Below, one piece after another: positions 8,265-12,296 of a DNA stretch of 12,296 bases. Made by a program: the position numbers and the translations under genes. This DNA is from Pseudomonadota bacterium (GTDB lineage: Bacteria > Pseudomonadota > Alphaproteobacteria > Caulobacterales > Caulobacteraceae), in NCBI GenBank assembly GCA_023416055.1, contig JAEZIH010000120.1:1-12296 (forward strand). The letters are read 5' to 3'. The notes under the pieces were generated by a model. The model was not told the DNA's origin, ran no database searches, and was given only the letters and a program-made list of their open reading frames with translations. Each line of letters opens with the position of its first letter. The stretch's first letter is position 1.

Positions 8265-9034
8265 GCCTGCCTGAACCCCAGCACGTCCTGCATGTCATAG
8301 AGGCCCGGCTTGCGGCCCCGGACCCAGGCCGCTGCGGCGACGGCGCCCTTGGCGAACAGCGACCGGTCGATCGCCGAGTGGCTGAGGGTCAGGGTCTCGT
8401 CGTCGGAGGCGAACAGGACGGTGTGCTCGCCGATGACCCCGCCGGCGCGCAGCGAGGCGAAGCCGATCCGGCCGGTCTCGCGTTCGCCGGTGATGCCGTC
8501 GTAGGGCTTGCCGCGCACGTCCGCGAGGTCCTCGCCCCGGCCGTTGGCGGCGGCCTCGCCCAGCATCAGGGCCGTGCCCGAGGGGGCGTCGGCCTTGCGG
8601 CGGTGGTGGGTCTCGAGCACCTCGATATCCCAGTCCCGGGCGTCCAGCCGCTGGGCGGCGTGCTCGACCAGGCCGATGAGAATGTTGACGCCGAGGGAGA
8701 AGTTGCCGCTGCGCACGATGGCCACGGAGTCGGCGGCCTTCAGCAGGGCGGCGTCCTGGTCAGGGGTCAGGCCCGTGGAGCCGATGACCAGGGCCGGCCC
8801 GCCGCGCGCCGCGCAGGCCTGGGCCAGTTCGACGGAATGGTCGGGAGTGGAGAAGTCGATGATGACGTCGCACAGCGACAGGTCGGGGTTCTCGCCGCGA
8901 TCGAAGCGGGCGGCGACGACGACGTCCTCGCGCGCGTCCAGCACGGTCGAGACGGCCCGACCCATGCGGCCCCGGGCGCCCGAAATGCCTACGTGAAAGA
9001 TGCCGCCCGGCGGCCGCCCCCCCGCCGGCGTCAC
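8261..9034 (-). CDS. dapB: 4-hydroxy-tetrahydrodipicolinate reductase DapB
   Basis: DapB reduces 4-hydroxy-tetrahydrodipicolinate with NAD(P)H in the diaminopimelate/lysine pathway, feeding both peptidoglycan and protein synthesis. With a GTG start at 9034 it has 257 residues. The N-terminal Rossmann domain has [13 protein letters not shown] (16-28), [10 protein letters not shown] (58-67) and IGSTGLT (84-90). The catalytic and substrate-binding region has [11 protein letters not shown] (109-119), [16 protein letters not shown] (141-156) with the general acid/base histidines H143/H144 and lysine K147, and RAGGVIGEH (196-204). The reading frame is open far upstream within dnaJ. The GTG at 9034 overlaps the dnaJ TGA as GTGA and is the last usual start codon before the NAD(P)-binding motif. 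It gives an unusual short Gly/Pro/Arg-rich lead (PAGGRPPGG). The operon order is dnaJ-dapB-EamA. Confidence 0.94.
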   Translation of the reverse strand: MTPAGGRPPGGIFHVGISGARGRMGRAVSTVLDAREDVVVAARFDRGENPDLSLCDVIIDFSTPDHSVELAQACAARGGPALVIGSTGLTPDQDAALLKAADSVAIVRSGNFSLGVNILIGLVEHAAQRLDARDWDIEVLETHHRRKADAPSGTALMLGEAAANGRGEDLADVRGKPYDGITGERETGRIGFASLRAGGVIGEHTVLFASDDETLTLSHSAIDRSLFAKGAVAAAAWVRGRKPGLYDMQDVLGFRQA

Positions 9035-10212
9035 TGGGCTGTTTCCCGGGCGTCGCCGAGGATGTCGGCCCAGAAGCGTTTGGCCTTGCCGGCGAAGCTG
9101 GTGTTGCGAGGGGTCTGGCTCTCGCCCAGCGAGGCGGCCAGCTCCTGCAGCAGCTCCTTCTGGTGCGGGGTCAGGTCGGTGGGGGTCTCGACGAACAGCT
9201 CGACCACCAGGTCGCCGCGCTGGCGCCCGTTCAGGTGGGGCATGCCCTTGCCCTTGATGCGCACGGTCTTGCCGGTCTGGGCCCCGGCGGGGACGGTCAC
9301 CGACTGCTTGCAGCGGCCGTCGCAGGCGTCGGAGACGAGGCAGGGCGCGTCGATCTCGCCGCCCAGGGCCGCCACCGTCATCGGCACGGGCACGGTGACC
9401 AGCAGGTCGAGATTGTCGCGCTCGAACAGTTCGTGCGGCGTCACCGAGATGAAGACGTAGAGGTCGCCGCGCGGGCCGCCGCGCTGGCCGGCGTCGCCCT
9501 CGCCCGACAGGCGGATGCGCGAGCCGTCGTCGACGCCGGCGGGGACCTTGAGCTGCAGCTTGCGGTTCTTGCGCACCTGGCCGTGGCCGTGACAGGTCCC
9601 GCACGGCTCGGCGATCATCTGGCCCTGGCCGCCGCAGCGAGGGCAGGTGCGTTCGACCTGGAAGAAGCCGTTGGCGGTGCGGATGCGGCCGGCGCCCTGG
9701 CAGGTGGTGCAGGTGACCGGCTGGGTGCCCTTCTTCGCGCCGGTGCCGTCGCAGGTCTCGCACGCCGCGGTGGTCGGCACGCCGATCTCGACGTCGGCGC
9801 CCTTGTAGGCCTGCTCGAGGGTGATCTCGAGATCGTAGCGCAGGTCGGAGCCGCGGCGCGGGCCCTGCTGACGGCCGGCGCGGCCGCCGAAGACGTCGCC
9901 GAAGGCTTCGCCGAAGACCTGGGAGAAGATGTCGTTGACGTCGGCGAAGCCGGCTCCGCCGGCGCCGAAGGGATTGCCGCCGCCCCCGCCGTTGACGCCG
10001 GCGTGGCCGTAGCGGTCGTAGGCGGCGCGCTTCTGCTCGTCGGAGAGGACGGAATAGGCTTCCGAAATCTCCTTGAAGCGGGCCATGGACTCCTCGCAGC
10101 CCCCGTTACGGTCGGGGTGGTGCTGCATGGCCAGCTTGCGATAGGCCGACTTCAGGCCGGCGGCGTCTATGGTCCGCTCGACCCCCAGGATCTCGTAATA
10201 GTCACGCGCCAT
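9031..10212 (-). CDS. dnaJ: Chaperone protein DnaJ (type I Hsp40)
   Basis: DnaJ is the cochaperone that delivers unfolded clients to DnaK and stimulates its ATPase. The 393-residue protein has an N-terminal J domain (1-70) with HPD at 32-34, then a Gly/Phe-rich linker (about 74-110). The zinc-finger domain has four CxxCxGxG repeats (151-158 CETCDGTG, 168-175 CTTCQGAG, 190-197 CPRCGGQG, 204-211 CGTCHGHG), and two C-terminal beta domains and the dimerisation end (about 340-385) follow. One oddity is a short insertion with cysteines C291, C297 and C301 ([11 protein letters not shown]) where many DnaJ proteins have a simple LDG turn. AGAGGA (10228-10223) lies 10 bases before the ATG. A terminator and a heat-shock-like promoter separate it from dnaK, while its stop overlaps the dapB start (GTGA). 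Confidence 0.97.
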   Translation of the reverse strand: MARDYYEILGVERTIDAAGLKSAYRKLAMQHHPDRNGGCEESMARFKEISEAYSVLSDEQKRAAYDRYGHAGVNGGGGGNPFGAGGAGFADVNDIFSQVFGEAFGDVFGGRAGRQQGPRRGSDLRYDLEITLEQAYKGADVEIGVPTTAACETCDGTGAKKGTQPVTCTTCQGAGRIRTANGFFQVERTCPRCGGQGQMIAEPCGTCHGHGQVRKNRKLQLKVPAGVDDGSRIRLSGEGDAGQRGGPRGDLYVFISVTPHELFERDNLDLLVTVPVPMTVAALGGEIDAPCLVSDACDGRCKQSVTVPAGAQTGKTVRIKGKGMPHLNGRQRGDLVVELFVETPTDLTPHQKELLQELAASLGESQTPRNTSFAGKAKRFWADILGDARETAQ

Positions 10213-10289
10213 CTGGCGTTCGTCCTCTTACTCTCCCGCCGCCCCGCGCCCTGTTTCCGGGCGTCTGGAGAACGGCGTCGACCGGGCTG

Positions 10290-10317
10290 ACATGGGCGCC
10301 CGATTTCACGATGCAAG
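10290..10317 (-). promoter_or_regulatory. Sigma-32-like heat-shock promoter candidate for dnaJ
   Basis: On the minus strand CTTGCAT (10317-10311) and GCCCATGT (10297-10290) are separated by 13 bases. The heat-shock sigma factor consensus is CTTGAA with CCCCATNT and a spacer of about 11-15, so each box has one mismatch. The start would fall near 10283, giving a leader of about 70 bases before dnaJ, directly downstream of the dnaK terminator. The fit of position, spacing and gene function makes this a good candidate. Confidence 0.5.
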
Positions 10318-10324
10318 TTCCATG

Positions 10325-10359
10325 AAAAGGCCCCGCCCGTCCGAAGACAAGCGGGGCCT
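10325..10359 (-). terminator. Intrinsic terminator after dnaK
   Basis: Read on the minus strand, AGGCCCCGC (10359-10351) pairs perfectly with GCGGGGCCT (10336-10328), and the T run TTTT (10328-10325) follows. The 14-base loop contains GTC-TTCG-GAC, a second short stem with a stable C(UUCG)G tetraloop. It lies just after the dnaK stop (10378) and before dnaJ, so it should end or attenuate dnaK transcripts and lower dnaJ relative to dnaK. Confidence 0.85.
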
Positions 10360-10377
10360 CAAGGGTTTGCGCCAGCG

Positions 10378-12285
<1,908 letters not shown>

Positions 12286-12296
12286 AGGTCTGGTCT

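Overview
The window is about 12.3 kb of very GC-rich, densely coding bacterial chromosome made almost entirely of core housekeeping genes. Gene content, gene order (miaB-phoH-ybeY-lnt followed by a PhrR/PraR-type regulator; dnaK-dnaJ-dapB), frequent ATGA/GTGA-type overlaps and promoter-like sequences resembling the Caulobacter housekeeping consensus suggest an alphaproteobacterium of the Caulobacteraceae, with Brevundimonas or a close relative the best guess. The family is an inference from many features together; the genus is a guess.

Left part (1-5030, plus strand): the last codons of a possible upstream gene, then a tight cluster of miaB (tRNA ms2i6A methylthiotransferase), phoH (ATPase), ybeY (16S rRNA maturation endonuclease) and lnt (apolipoprotein N-acyltransferase), with junctions overlapping by 1, 4 and 14 bases. 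After a 151-base gap with a perfect 16-base palindrome and a promoter-like element comes a short XRE-family regulator. The CorC/TlyC-type gene often found between ybeY and lnt, and the metK often found after the regulator in related bacteria, are absent here.

Middle part (5031-7350): on the minus strand lies a small lipoprotein gene split by an in-frame amber codon, apparently a recent nonsense pseudogene. Diverging from it on the plus strand are coaBC (coenzyme A synthesis) and dut (dUTPase); coaBC has a promoter placed so that its mRNA may be leaderless. The dut stop shares the four bases CTAG with the stop of the convergent downstream gene.

Right part (7347-12285, minus strand): dnaK, an intrinsic terminator, a heat-shock-like promoter, then dnaJ-dapB-EamA transporter, each junction of the last three being a GTGA overlap. 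A general chaperone gene is thus translationally coupled to a diaminopimelate/lysine biosynthesis gene and a DMT-family permease.

I see no mobile element, CRISPR array, RNA gene or clear defence system. The items most worth checking are the amber-split lipoprotein with its toxin-like C-terminal motif, the terminator/sigma-32-like promoter pair between dnaK and dnaJ, the palindrome before the regulator, and the extra cysteine cluster in DnaJ.
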